Origin: Botryosphaeria dothidea
Lineage: Eukaryota > Ascomycota > Dothideomycetes > Botryosphaeriales > Botryosphaeriaceae
Direction: 5' to 3'
Assembly (NCBI GenBank): GCA_011503125.2
Contig: WWBZ02000051.1
Location: 2,046,001-2,110,000 of the forward strand
DNA: 64,000 nucleotides
This document shows, one piece after another, positions 21,427 through 32,151 of this stretch (positions within the stretch are counted from its first letter, which is position 1; the number at the start of each line of letters is the position of its first letter). The notes beneath the pieces were generated by a model. The model was not told the DNA's origin. It did not search any database and was given only the letters and a program-made list of their open reading frames with translations. The position numbers were made by a program, and so were the translations under genes.

Positions 21427-22902
21427 ATGAACAGCTCGGCGGAGGTCGACCTCTACGGTACGTCTCAAAATATATCCGTCGCATTCCTAATACGCCGCTG
21501 ATATGCAAAGAGGTCCTTGGCGTTGAGCGTGGTGCAACAAAGGCCGAAATCAAGAAAGCTTACCACAAGGTACGGTCGCGATGCTTTTCCTCTTCATGAG
21601 CCGCTTCGTCTAATAGCTTCTCCTCCAGGCTGCACTTTCCTCCCATCCCGACAAAGTTCCCGAGGGCGAACGCGAAGAAGCCGAAATCCGCTTCAAGGCC
21701 GTCTCGCAAGCCTACGAAATCCTATTCGACGATGAGAAGCGTGAGGTATACGACGTTCACGGCATGTCTGCCTTCGATGGCAGCAGGCCCGGTCCAGGCG
21801 GCATGGGCGGCGACGTAGATCTCGACGACCTGCTCTCGCAGATGTTCGGCATGAACATGGGCGGCGGCATGCCCGGCATGGGAGGTATGGGAGGCATGCC
21901 AGGCATGGGTGCTGGCGGTCCCCGCCGGCCGCGCAAGGGCAAGAATGAAGAGCAGGAGTATGAGGTCACACTGGAAGAGCTGTACAAAGGCAAGACGACG
22001 AGGTTCGCAAGCACCAAGAATGTGGTCTGCGAAACGTGCAACGGCTCTGGTGGCAAGGATAAGGCGAAGCCGCATGATTGCTCTGTTTGTGGTGGTAGAG
22101 GTGAGTGTATCTTCCGTAAACTGCACATTCCATTTCCACATATGCTAATACTGCCTTAGGACAAACGCTCCGGATCCAGACTATTGGTGGTATGCTCAGC
22201 CAGGTCACCACTCAGTGCGCCAATTGCAGCGGTTCCGGCCAAGTCTACAAGGACAAGGAAAAGTGTAAGAAGTGCAAGGGTAAGCGCGTCGTCGAGAAGC
22301 GCAAGATTCTGGAGCTTTACATCCCCCGCGGTGCGCGCGAGGGCGAGCGTATTGTTCTGGCTGGAGAGGCCGACCAGCAACCCGACCAAGAGCCAGGCGA
22401 TATCATCTTCGAGCTCGTCGAGAAGGAGCACCCAGTCTTCAGTCGCGCCGGTGCAGACCTGCAGGCCGACCTACACGTTACACTTTCTGAGGCCCTGACC
22501 GGTTTCCACCGCGTTGTCCTTACCCACCTGGATGGCCGTGGCATTTCTCTCAACGTTAAGCAACCCCAGGGCAGGATCCTTCGGCCCGGTGAGGTTCTCA
22601 AGGTGTCTGGAGAAGGTATGCCGATCAAGAAGAGCGACGCCCGGGGCGACTTGTACCTTATCGTGCACATCAAATTCCCTGAGGATGGTTACATTCGGGA
22701 CGAGGCTGCCATAAAGAAGATCAGGGATCTTCTGCCTGGCCCGGAGCCGGATATCAAGGCCGACGATGTCGAAGAAGTCGATTTTGAGACAGATGCGGAC
22801 CTAGACAACTTCGGTGCCAATTCTGACGATCCTCGTGCGGCTAACGCTTGGGAGGACGACGAGGATGATGTGGAAGGTGGACCGCAGTGCGCTACCCAGT
22901 AA
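21427..22902 (+). CDS. ydj1: Type I DnaJ chaperone (Ydj1/Mas5)
   Basis: Four exons, 21427-21457, 21511-21569, 21629-22100, 22160-22902 (434 aa). The J domain carries HPD (SSHPDKV) after intron 2, followed by a Gly/Met-rich linker (MGGGMPGMGGMGGMPGMG), four CxxCxGx-type zinc motifs (CETCNGSG, CSVCGGRG, CANCSGSG, CKKCKGKR), two C-terminal substrate domains and an acidic tail. The protein ends CATQ, a CaaX box as in yeast Ydj1 (CASQ), so farnesylation and membrane association are expected. It stimulates Hsp70 ATPase and helps deliver precursors to mitochondria and ER. Frame is preserved over all three introns. Confidence 0.95.
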
Positions 22903-23559
22903 ATGAACGATCCGTCTTTCAGAGAGGCATGATTGCCCAGCAAAGAAAAAAAAATTTAACAGCACGGTGTTGAGGAGCGAAGAAAAGACGGGGAGAATTC
23001 TAGCATTGCAGTGGCGTTCAGCGGTTCCGGACGGTTTAGATTCACTGGTTTCTTGAATGGGTTCAAAGGTTCTGGGGATACCATGTCCGGTGGATTGGAA
23101 ACAACGCATCTTCCTTGAAGGATGCGCGTCAAAGCTCTTCTCTCGACATTTTTGTGGTATGGGGATCTTCGGGCATGATACCATTCATTGCGGTTTGGTT
23201 GTTATGGTTAGTTGATTGTATAAGTGATCTCCATTCAACCAAGACGGAATCTTTGAGTGCAACGCTCAGAAGAAATGACATATTTTCATTATCAGGCGTT
23301 AGCACTTTCTTTAGAACCCAGCCCGATGTGACGCTATCGAGAGCCCAGCTTCTATGCTCATGGTTGGTGATTAACCGCGTATGTCTTGCCATCTATAGAC
23401 CGGAAGTCCTGATTGCAATATTGGAGAGGGTTGAAATGATTTTTTCTTGATAACAGAAAGTACCCATGTATGAGCATGCTCTATCCGCCGTGCCGCATTG
23501 CATTCATGGTCATTCTCTCTTCACAAGATACCGTTCTTCACTTCATCCAAGGCTGCCGT
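22903..23559. other. Intergenic between convergent genes
   Basis: About 660 nt between ydj1 and atg16 3' ends. No supported gene. Confidence 0.55.
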
Positions 23560-24275
23560 CTACTCCCACTTAGACATATCGTTCATCCTCTCAGCCTCCT
23601 CCCTCTTATACTTCATCCACCGGTCCACCAACTCCCGATTCTCCCTCTCTAGCTCCTCACTCTTCTGCTCCGCCATATTCAGCTGCAGGTTCACGCTCAC
23701 CAGCTCGTCCTGCACATCCTCCACCAGCCGCGCCTTCCCTTTGATCTCGCTCTCGCGGTCCCGCAGCTTACGCTCCAGCGACGCGGCCTGCCGCTTCAAG
23801 TCGGAGACGGCCTTCTCGTCGCGCGCCGCCCGCGTTTTGAGGGCGGTCAGCTCGGCCGTCACGCTGTTCAGCTGCGCCTGCAGCGCGGCGCGCGAGGTCG
23901 TCGACTGCGCGAGGTCGGCGCGCAGCCGCGAGAGGACGTCGTTGGCAGCAGGCTCGGGCTCGGGGATGACAGGGCTGGAGCGGCCGAAGCGGCTGCGCGA
24001 GGGGCTGGGTTTGTTCGCGGCGGGCTGCGGGGACGATGTGGTGGGTGGTGCGGCGGAGGCAGGCGGGGCGGCGGCGCGATCGGCTTCGAGGCGGGCGGTG
24101 CGGTCGGCGAGTTTGGTGTCTGCGCGTGCGGCGGTCAGAGGAATAACTGGTCGCTAGGCGGGAGAGGGAAATGTGCGAGCGTACAGGCGTTGATGTGAGC
24201 TTCCTGGGCTTTCTCACGCTGGTCCCGCGCTTGCAGGGCGGTGGTGTAATCGGAGAGCCAGGCGGCCGACGTCAT
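23560..24275 (-). CDS. atg16: Autophagy protein Atg16
   Basis: Two exons, 24275-24185 and 24119-23560 (216 aa), over a 65 nt intron. The N-terminal Atg5-binding helix reads WLSDYTTALQARDQREKAQE and continues across the junction as HINAYTKLADRTARLEADRA, the typical fungal Atg16 pattern, which fixes the splice. A disordered Pro/Ala/Ser linker leads to a long coiled coil (SDLKRQAASLERKLRDRESE, then DELVSVNLQLNMAEQKSEEL) for dimerisation. There are no WD repeats, as expected in fungi. It forms the Atg12-Atg5-Atg16 complex that directs Atg8 lipidation. Head to head with mse1. Confidence 0.9.
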
Positions 24276-24572
24276 GGCGGATGATGCGATTTGAGAGAGC
24301 GGATGGCAAGAACGCAGCTGTGGCGCGGCATAGGGAGGTGGATGCAAAGGAGGGGCTGATGTTGTGGCAAGCTCTTGTGTGTGGGATGATGCCGCAGGCG
24401 GTTCCGACAGCTTGTGACGCAGTGGGGTCGGACAAGGCGGCAAAGGAAGCTTCCCTTCGGAGGTGCCTGTCAGACGCCGCAAATCACGTCTGCCGGGGTT
24501 TAACCAGCGCTCCTCTCATCTTTTGCGACACTGCCTCACCCTCTTGACCGCGCCATTCGACCTACGTGAGAG

Positions 24573-26403
24573 ATGGTTTTGCTTCTATCTCTCGCGGCAC
24601 GGCGCGCAAATTTTGTATGTAGGTCATGCAGCTTGCAGCTATCGCACGCTACCATCAGACGTCAATCGAACCACGCGTCACCACAAAGGCCGCCCAAGAA
24701 GACGGAGCTTCCAGATGGCCCTGCCAGAACAAGATTCGCTCCTTCACCAACCGGATACTTACATCTGGGCTCCCTCCGCACGGCTCTATTCAACTATCTT
24801 CTCGCAAAGCGAACAGGCGGCCAGTTTCTGCTGAGAATAGAGGATACTGATCAGGTCCGTTGGAGCTAGGCGCAACATATCTCGAGAAGCAATTGACTGA
24901 CGGGAGAAGAAAAGAACCGTTTCGGATGCTGAGGCACGGCTACTGGAAGACTTGCGGTGGGCAGGACTGCAATGGGATGAAGGTAGGCAATGTCCACTTA
25001 GCCACGTCGGGCTCTTTTACTAACGAATATAGGCCCTGAAGTCGGAGGTCCATATGGACCCTACAGGCAGTCCGAACGAACAATTCTCTACCAAGAACAC
25101 GCAAGCAAGCTTCTAGAGACCGGCCACGCGTATCGCTGCTTCTGCACGCCAGAGAGACTGAATGACCTCGCCCAACAACGCGCTCAACTGGGCCTGCCAA
25201 CCGACTACGATCGTAGATGTGCACATATACCTAAAGAGGAGGCTGAAGATAGGGCGGCGAGGGGTGAAGCATATGTTGTACGACTACTCGTGCCGGATCA
25301 ATACCCACCCTTCTTTGATCTCGTCTATGGAAAGATCGGAAAGGGAACGAAGCCTGCTACCAAGAAGGTTGATGATGCCTACGATGACCCGATCCTTCTG
25401 AAGTCAGATGGCCTGCCAACGTACCATCTAGCAAATGTGGTCGACGACCATCATATGAAGATCACACACGTCATCAGAGGTACCGAATGGTTGCCTTCGA
25501 CACCGCGGCACATGGCAATGTATCAAGCGTTCGGATGGGAACCTCCGGCTTTCGCTCACGTCGGTTTGCTTGTCGATGAGGAAGGCAACAAGCTCAGCAA
25601 GCGGAATATGGATATCGACGTTGCTTCGTACCGCAAGAATGGTTTTTTGCCTGAAGCCGTGGATAACTTCGTTGCTTTGCTGGGCTGGTCTCACAGGAAT
25701 CGGAGTGATGTGATGTCTCTTCAAGAACTCAGCGACAGAGTATGTTTCTCACTTCTTCAATATGTGCTTCAAAGACTGACTCTATTTTAAGTTCACAATC
25801 AAGTTTACTAGGGGCAACACCACCGTGACCGAGGACAAGCTTAATTTTCTTCAACATCAGCACTCCCTGCGGCACCTTGTCCCTGGCGATCCCGTCTTCG
25901 ACAAGACTGTTGATGAACTCGTGATAAGGATCGAAAGCGGCGACCCCATCTCGTCTAGCCAGAGCGTCCTCGACCGAACGCAATTGCGCGACTATGTTTC
26001 AGAGGTGCTACGCATCGACGCCAAGAACTACACCACCCCTCACGATTTTCTTATCGAGCACGAGTACTTCTTCGCCGACTTTACCCCTTCTTTCAGTCCA
26101 CCCGAAGAAAGCAAAGAATTGCTGCAGCAGGTTTTCGAAAACTCTTTCATCACAGATGAATGGAATGCAGCAGCGGTTCATGAATGTATTGCGGACGGAG
26201 CGAACGTAATAGTGGAGACGCGCTTGGGGGAAGACCCTGACCAAACAAGACAATCGGCAGAGAAAAAGGCCAAGAAGGACTTGTACAAGCATCTAAGAAC
26301 GGCGCTCGCGGATGGAAAGCCCGGACCTGCTATTGCGGATATGATGGAGGTGCTCGGGAGGGATGAATGTGTACAGAGGATGATGAATTACGTCTCCGAC
26401 TAA
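24573..26403 (+). CDS. mse1: Mitochondrial glutamyl-tRNA synthetase
   Basis: Four exons: 24573-24854, 24910-24982, 25033-25739, 25792-26403 (557 aa). A mitochondrial leader ([20 protein letters not shown]) precedes the class I catalytic core: [19 protein letters not shown] (HIGH equivalent HLGS), [54 protein letters not shown], and the KMSKS equivalent GNKLSKR. The C-terminal half is an anticodon-binding domain. The acceptor of intron 1 is ambiguous by one codon (24906 or 24909). It charges mitochondrial tRNA-Glu and probably tRNA-Gln for later amidation. Confidence 0.93.
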
Positions 26404-26509
26404 TCATAGGGAGGTAGGAAGCTTTCAGAATATACCGCATGGAAGAATTGAACTGAACTCTCATTTCTCTAGAGCAAGCGTTTCAGAAATGGATTGATGG
26501 CCAAGATTA

Positions 26510-27064
26510 TCAAGTAGAGAATGCGTCAATGCCGCTCTGTATCGCATCATGGATATCCTTGACCACCTTGACGCCTTGCGCGGTCAAAGTCTCATTTGCC
26601 ATATATGCCTTGGCGGTCAAGGCAGCGCTGAAAGTATCATGGTCGTTCAAAAGCAGCTTCAAACTTCCAACAACAATGGATCCCATCCCTGAGCTCTCAA
26701 ATTGCTCCATTTTGCCCTTCAGCGTCTGCACGGCGGAGGGGATCGAGACTCCAACAGTATCGACTGTGTATTGGAAGATCCGAATGGTGTCGGGCTCGTT
26801 GATGGAAGGCGACAGATTGGCATCCAGGTAGCCCTTCCGGTTGGCGACATGGATGGCGCCGACGGTCACGAGAACGGGCGTGCCCTCGACTAGGGATGTG
26901 ACGAGATTGCCGCCTTGGTACGCGGCCGAGGCTTGCTGGTTGGCGAGGACGCCATTGTGGATGTTCGTGATGTCCTGGATCAAGACATCGGGAGTGACAA
27001 TGCGTTTCGATAAAGATGCTGCAGAAGCAACGGATGCCAACACGAGGATTGGTGCAAAAAGCAT
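26510..27064 (-). CDS. HsbA-family hydrophobic surface-binding protein
   Basis: Single exon, 184 aa. A signal peptide (MLFAPILVLASVASA) is followed by the alpha-helical HsbA pattern: short repeated amphipathic helices, a conserved single GG (AAYQGG) and no cysteine. An in-frame ATG at 27124 would hide the signal peptide, so the ATG at 27064 is preferred. Relatives in Aspergillus are secreted, adsorb to hydrophobic surfaces and help recruit cutinases; others are cell-wall antigens. Role here is inferred from family. Confidence 0.8.
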   Translation of the reverse strand: MLFAPILVLASVASAASLSKRIVTPDVLIQDITNIHNGVLANQQASAAYQGGNLVTSLVEGTPVLVTVGAIHVANRKGYLDANLSPSINEPDTIRIFQYTVDTVGVSIPSAVQTLKGKMEQFESSGMGSIVVGSLKLLLNDHDTFSAALTAKAYMANETLTAQGVKVVKDIHDAIQSGIDAFST

Positions 27065-28262
27065 GGCGAAAACTGGGGTTGCTCCACTCGGTAATTTAAT
27101 CAAAGTATGTATTGGCATTTCCAAAAGCGCAGTCCCCGCTCTCTTTTAAGTATCAATAGCGTCGACGTGCCTTGCTTCTACCTAGCAACGCCAGCCTCGG
27201 CAACTTGGGAGATCGACATGGAGAAGCCTGAACGATCTGGACCTCGAGGTCATTGTGGGGTTTGATGGCTGAAGCTAGCAATTAGAGCAGAGCTAGCGAG
27301 CCATCGAAGCCGAAGAGCTGGGAGGACGGAGCAAGGGACTGCCGGATGCCAATGTTGACGGCAGAGCACGAGGCAACCATATATTTGGAGCCCACGAAAG
27401 AGGAAACGCAATCGACCAGGGCCCGAGCGCCACACACGAGTCACGTCTTCCGGCTCATCAGCGATTCCGTGCTCGGGCATCCGTGGTTTCCTGACCGGAC
27501 ACGACGGCTGTCCACGTGCGAAGGCCGTCACTTGGCCTCTGCCAGCTGTGAAACACCAAGCAACGCCAACGAGCTATATGATTTTCCTTATACGCCTTCC
27601 AGACGGCTATGGTGCCGTCAGCCACAGCCCGCTGCAGCCTCCGCAGGGGCCAGTTAGCCACGGCTCGGCGGCTTGGGTCAATTTCAAACTCGCCTACCCT
27701 GAACGCGCCGCCCTCTTCCCGTGCCTTGCAGCAGTAATGATCAACCACCAACACAGCTCATTGCCCAGGCACCGCGCGGGATGGCGTGCCTGGGTGCCTG
27801 TGCCCAGCGGCAAGCAATCGCGATTACATCAACCTGCTGATCCGCTGATATCGGTGAAAGGAGGGATGTTCTCCTGATCCGCGAGCCTCCCACATGTAGT
27901 TAAGGGCCTGTGTGCACCGTCCAGAGGGAAGTCCACCGCCCACCGCCCCTCTCTCCTTCTTCACCGTATTGCGCGAATAGTCAAGGCCGCTGCCCCCTCG
28001 CTCGTCTCCCACTTCTTTTCTCTTCCCCTTCTCTCTCCCTTCTCCTAAATCTCTCATTTCCCGCCGCCAATCATTTTTCCACTTTCTCTTCCCATCCCGT
28101 CGAGAAGTCTGGGGAAGATTTCTTTAGCGTTGGAGATCCGCGCAACGCTTGGAGTCTATCCGTCTTTTCTTATGCTCCTGTGACCTCATTTCTGCCGCGC
28201 GTTTCAACTGCGACCATTGCCCATTTTCCATAAGCGTGGACGACGCAAAAACAAATCCCACC
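27065..28262. other. Intergenic, pyrimidine-rich leader on the right
   Basis: 1.2 kb between divergent genes, without a supported gene. From about 27935 to 28100 the plus strand is strongly CT-rich, as is common just upstream of fungal transcription starts, and probably belongs to the next gene's promoter and leader. Confidence 0.55.
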
Positions 28263-29626
28263 ATGAAGACCGCACAGATGAAGAAGAGCCCCATCATGAG
28301 GACTGCTGCCATGCTCCTTCTCGTCCTCTCCATTGCAGGCAGCACATCCGCCGCCGCAATCGACACCACCGATTCAACCCGTACGTCACATCCAATCATG
28401 TCATTTTCCTCCTATTCTTCTCCAGGACAGAGAAAGAAAGGGAAAACAGACTTGGGGGAAAAGAAGGCCTGACATTTTTTTTAAAGAAAAAAAAAACAAA
28501 CAAAGCTAACCCACGCCCAACAACAGGCCGCATCGAACCCCCAACCCAACCAAAAACCCCTCACTCCCCCCGCTCCCCCGTCCCTCCTCCTCCCTCCAAC
28601 GATACAGCAACCTTCTCCCCCCACCCCGCCGAAGCTTACCAACCCGACGACGACGACGACGACGACGACAACAACGACGACCCCATCCGCGCCGCCCAGA
28701 TCAAGTCCTCCAGCCGCCGCCGCCCCATGCCCTGGGGCGGCTGGGGCTCCCAGCACCCTCCTCGCGGCGTCGTCAAGCGCGCCAACGAAGACCTGGTCGA
28801 CGGCGTGGCATCGCGCCTCAACGGCGGCGGCGCTCCGCAGCAGAAGGAGGAAGCGTCCAGCGACGACGTCGAGGCGCGGCGGCGCATGGGGGGTTGGAAG
28901 AGGGGGGACGATGATGGCGAGACGGAGGTCGAGGTCGGGGACGACGTGGCGGAGCTGGAGCTGGAGGGTGGGAAGCTCGAGGCGGAGGTGGGCAAGGATA
29001 GGCGGGACGTCGTCGAGGCGGACGGGGACGAGACGGAGGTCGAGGTCGAGGACGTGGTCGAGGTGGAGGCGGAGAAGGGGGAGGGGGTTGAGGTGGAAGT
29101 TGGGGATACGCGGAGGAGGGGTCTGCCGGAGGCTGAGGTCGAGGTGCCGGGCCTGGCTGAGGTGGAGACGGAGGAGGGGGAGATCGAGGTTGAGATTGGA
29201 CAGCGGGAGGAGGAAGCTCGGCGCGAGAAGAGTATCAAGCGTGCGTCCGATGATATTGACGATGAAGATGACGATGGAGACCTCGACGGGGAGGATCCTC
29301 TGAGCGGTGACGACGACGATGAGGATGAGAATCCTTCCTATATGGGCATCACTATCTGGGCCGGTATTATCGCGGGTGCGTCTGTTGGCGCTGGTCTTCT
29401 GGCTGCCGGTATCTTCGCTATTGTCGTTAAGCGTAGGCGATCGCTGAGCAGCAGGGCGGAACGCCAGGCCTTGAATGCTCAAGCAAGGAAGGAGGACGAC
29501 CGTCGGGTATGGGAAGAGGATGACTGGCATGAGGATGGTGAGTGGGGAATGGGCAGTAGGAATGGAGGTGACGTTGAGAAAGGTGGATTGGTCGTGAAGG
29601 TGGAGGATTACAGGGGGAAGAGGTAA
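28263..29626 (+). CDS. Acidic repeat-rich type I membrane protein
   Basis: Two exons, 28263-28380 and 28527-29626 (405 aa), over a 146 nt intron. The first exon gives a signal peptide (MRTAAMLLLVLSIAGSTSAA). The ectodomain is low-complexity: Pro-rich, then an Asp8 run, then a long stretch of EVEV-type repeats (ETEVEVGDDVAELELEGG, ETEVEVEDVVEVEAEKGE). One membrane helix near residue 310-335 (WAGIIAGASVGAGLLAAGIF) is followed by KRRR and a charged cytosolic tail with a Trp/Glu cluster. No family recognised. The layout resembles fungal wall sensors or plasma-membrane glycoproteins in a general way only. Confidence 0.7.
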
Positions 29627-30606
29627 ACTCATTAATTGTAATGGTACATTCTGTGGAGAGGAAGATTGTAGATGGGATGTGGTGAAGGCTGAAGTCCAGG
29701 GGATAAGAAGGATTGGTGTAAGGAGAAAGCGAGGCGGAAGTGCTTGGGTGGCGGAGGTGAGAGAAGGGTTGATAGTAGAGGAGCGTTGGATGAGCGGGAG
29801 TATCTGTTCGGAGGACAGGAAGAAAGCTAAAATATGTGATGTCCAGGGCCATTTGGAGGGGAAAAAGACGGGCTGGCTGTAATGTCTTGACACTCTTTTG
29901 CATGCAAACAAAGATTCTTTGCAAAAAATTTCCTCCTTCATGCTGGCTGACAGAATATGATTTTTGTTTCTGTGATGATGTGCTGCGACTTATGTTGGAT
30001 CGCTGCACTTTTCCTGATGAGGTTGTTATGCTGAAGGTTCTCTAGGAGCCCTTTGCGTGAAAATCAAATGGAGTCCACAGAATAAACTCTTGAAGCTTCG
30101 AAATATACGCCAGAGACGCTATGTTAGCAGAGAGTAACATAGCGAGTTTAACTACAAGCCCCTTCGTGTCCTGACCATGGAAGGCATCAGCAACTACGAA
30201 AGGGAGCCAGACAGACGAAAATAAAATTCGCCGAATGCGTACTGTGAAAGAGCTCAAACATCCGCTCAAAACTCTATTGATCAAATGGTAATTTCTCATT
30301 TTGAGACGCGATTTTGTACCGTGCAAAGACAAGACGCATCATTGCGCATTTGAATCTTGCTGGTATCTATTCGTGAGAGGAAACGTCTGAGCACAGTAGT
30401 GGAATTTTCAGACACCCAAGCAACTTGATTCCTCTTGTAACCATTTTTGAAGGATATAAGCCTAAGTCCAGAAGGAAACCCCCCATCCCATCCATCTTCA
30501 ACGCCATGCCATGCCATGCAAAGCAAAGAAATCTTGCAACCGGAGTTTGTTCGTCCCTTCATAGTCATGAATATGTAAACCTTTTCACCACGCCTCCATT
30601 GCAACT
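29627..30606. other. Intergenic between convergent genes
   Basis: About 980 nt without a supported gene; the left part is probably 3' UTR of the membrane-protein gene. Confidence 0.55.
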
Positions 30607-31727
30607 CTATGCCTTCATCTCTGTATCGTCATCGCCCTGAACCACCGCAGGAGCGGCCGCAGCTGCCGGTGGCTTGACCGCGAAGACCTTCTCCTTGACT
30701 TCTGCCGCCAGCAACCCCGTCTTCTCCTCCTGCGCAATCTTGTAACCAGCCTTCGCCAGCTTCTCCAACCTCTCATCTTCCCCAGTATTCGCGCGTTCGC
30801 TCTTCAGCTTCCCTACCATGCCCATACCGAAGCCCGTCTTAGCCAGCTCCTCCTCGTTGATCTTGCGCGCCAGGTCGGCAATCTGGTTGGTGGTATAGTC
30901 GCGGTTGGTCAGCAGCGGCGAGCTCGACAGCGTGCCGACCCAGTACTTGTTCCACAGGCTCTCGAGAATGCGCGAGTCAAGTGTGCTCTTGTAGTGCGAC
31001 ACCTCCAGCGCGTAGTAGCGGTCCGAGTGGGCGCCAAAGTCCTCAATCTTGCCCAGCGGGATCGTCTGGAAGCCGTCGCCGCCCGCGCCGCTGGACTCGG
31101 GCTTGTAGCCCTCCGGGTAGGTGCGGAAGGCGCCGATCTCGACCTTGCCGGCCGACACGGTGCGGTCCGGGTCGATGACGACGGCGAGGAAGGGGTCGCC
31201 GAACGTCTGCTGCGTCGCCTGCGTGCTGACGTCGATGCCCGACAGCCAGCAGCCGTAGCCCGGGTGGCTGTGGTACCAGCCCACCGCGTTCTCCTGCTGG
31301 CCCGCCTCGCGCGACCGCTCCAGAAACTGCACCAGGTACTCGTTGGCCTCCTCCTGCGCATTGACCCGCGTCTCCGTGCCCTCAACCGGCAGCCGCATCG
31401 CGTCCGTCACCACGAACGTGTCGCCCCGCACGTAGCCCAGCATGATGCCCATCACCTCGATCGAACCGCCGGACCGCGCGTGCATCACCATCTTGAGCAT
31501 CGCTACAGCGCTGATGCGCACATGCTTGAAGTAGTTCGGATCCGCCTTCCACGGCCTTGCGTTGCCGATAGCCTTCTGAGCTTCCGGGTCGTAGTTGTAG
31601 AGGGCATCACGGGTGGGGTCGACAAGCTTGATGGAGTTTTCCAACTCTGTTGCATTGGGTCAGCGAGAGTTCGTGTAGGGCATTGTTCAGGAAACAGCTT
31701 GCCCCAGCTCTTCATAGCGTTCTCCAT
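30607..31727 (-). CDS. csn5: COP9 signalosome subunit 5 (deneddylase)
   Basis: Two exons, 31727-31703 and 31646-30607 (354 aa). Exon 1 encodes only MENAMKSW plus one base; the 56 nt intron has a GC donor (GCAAGC) and CAG acceptor, giving [20 protein letters not shown], the conserved CSN5 N terminus. The MPN+/JAMM centre is intact: glutamate in [11 protein letters not shown] and [18 protein letters not shown] (H-x-H-x10-D). CSN5 removes Nedd8 from cullins and in fungi links light and development. The C terminus is Ala/Pro-rich. Downstream of pol3 on the same strand. Confidence 0.94.
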
Positions 31728-32151
31728 GGTGAAGGTGTGGCGAAATTGTGGATTGTGGAGTGTGGAGGGAGGAGGTGGTGACGCTGCGGGACGCAATAGT
31801 AGCCTGGAGCTTTATCGCGCTTATCGCCGCGGTGCAAACGCGACAAACACGACGCTAAAGCTGTCCAATCACGGCACAGACTCTTGAAGCATCTCTCAAC
31901 CAGTTCAATCTGACAAGGAAATCATTGGCAATCAAAATAATCCATTACCCCTTTACGATGCCCGGTATCTCCATATACAGACCCACGAAAACATCTGTTG
32001 ACTAAAGAAACGCCACGATAAAGACCTCGAGTTCCTTGAAACTTGCTCCCATAACCCGTGCAGCTTTTCATGTATAAAAGACTGGCCATACATCAGACGC
32101 GCGTGAAAGCATACTGCTGACCAAAGCTCCTGTGCTCTCGGTGCAGCATCT
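31728..32151. other. Spacer between pol3 and csn5
   Basis: 424 nt holding the pol3 3' UTR and csn5 promoter; nothing else seen. Confidence 0.55.

Noticed and set aside
28481..29941. 486-codon minus-strand frame
   Set aside because: Mirror of the acidic repeat gene (Leu/Asp/Val-rich shadow); the plus strand has the signal peptide, intron and membrane helix.
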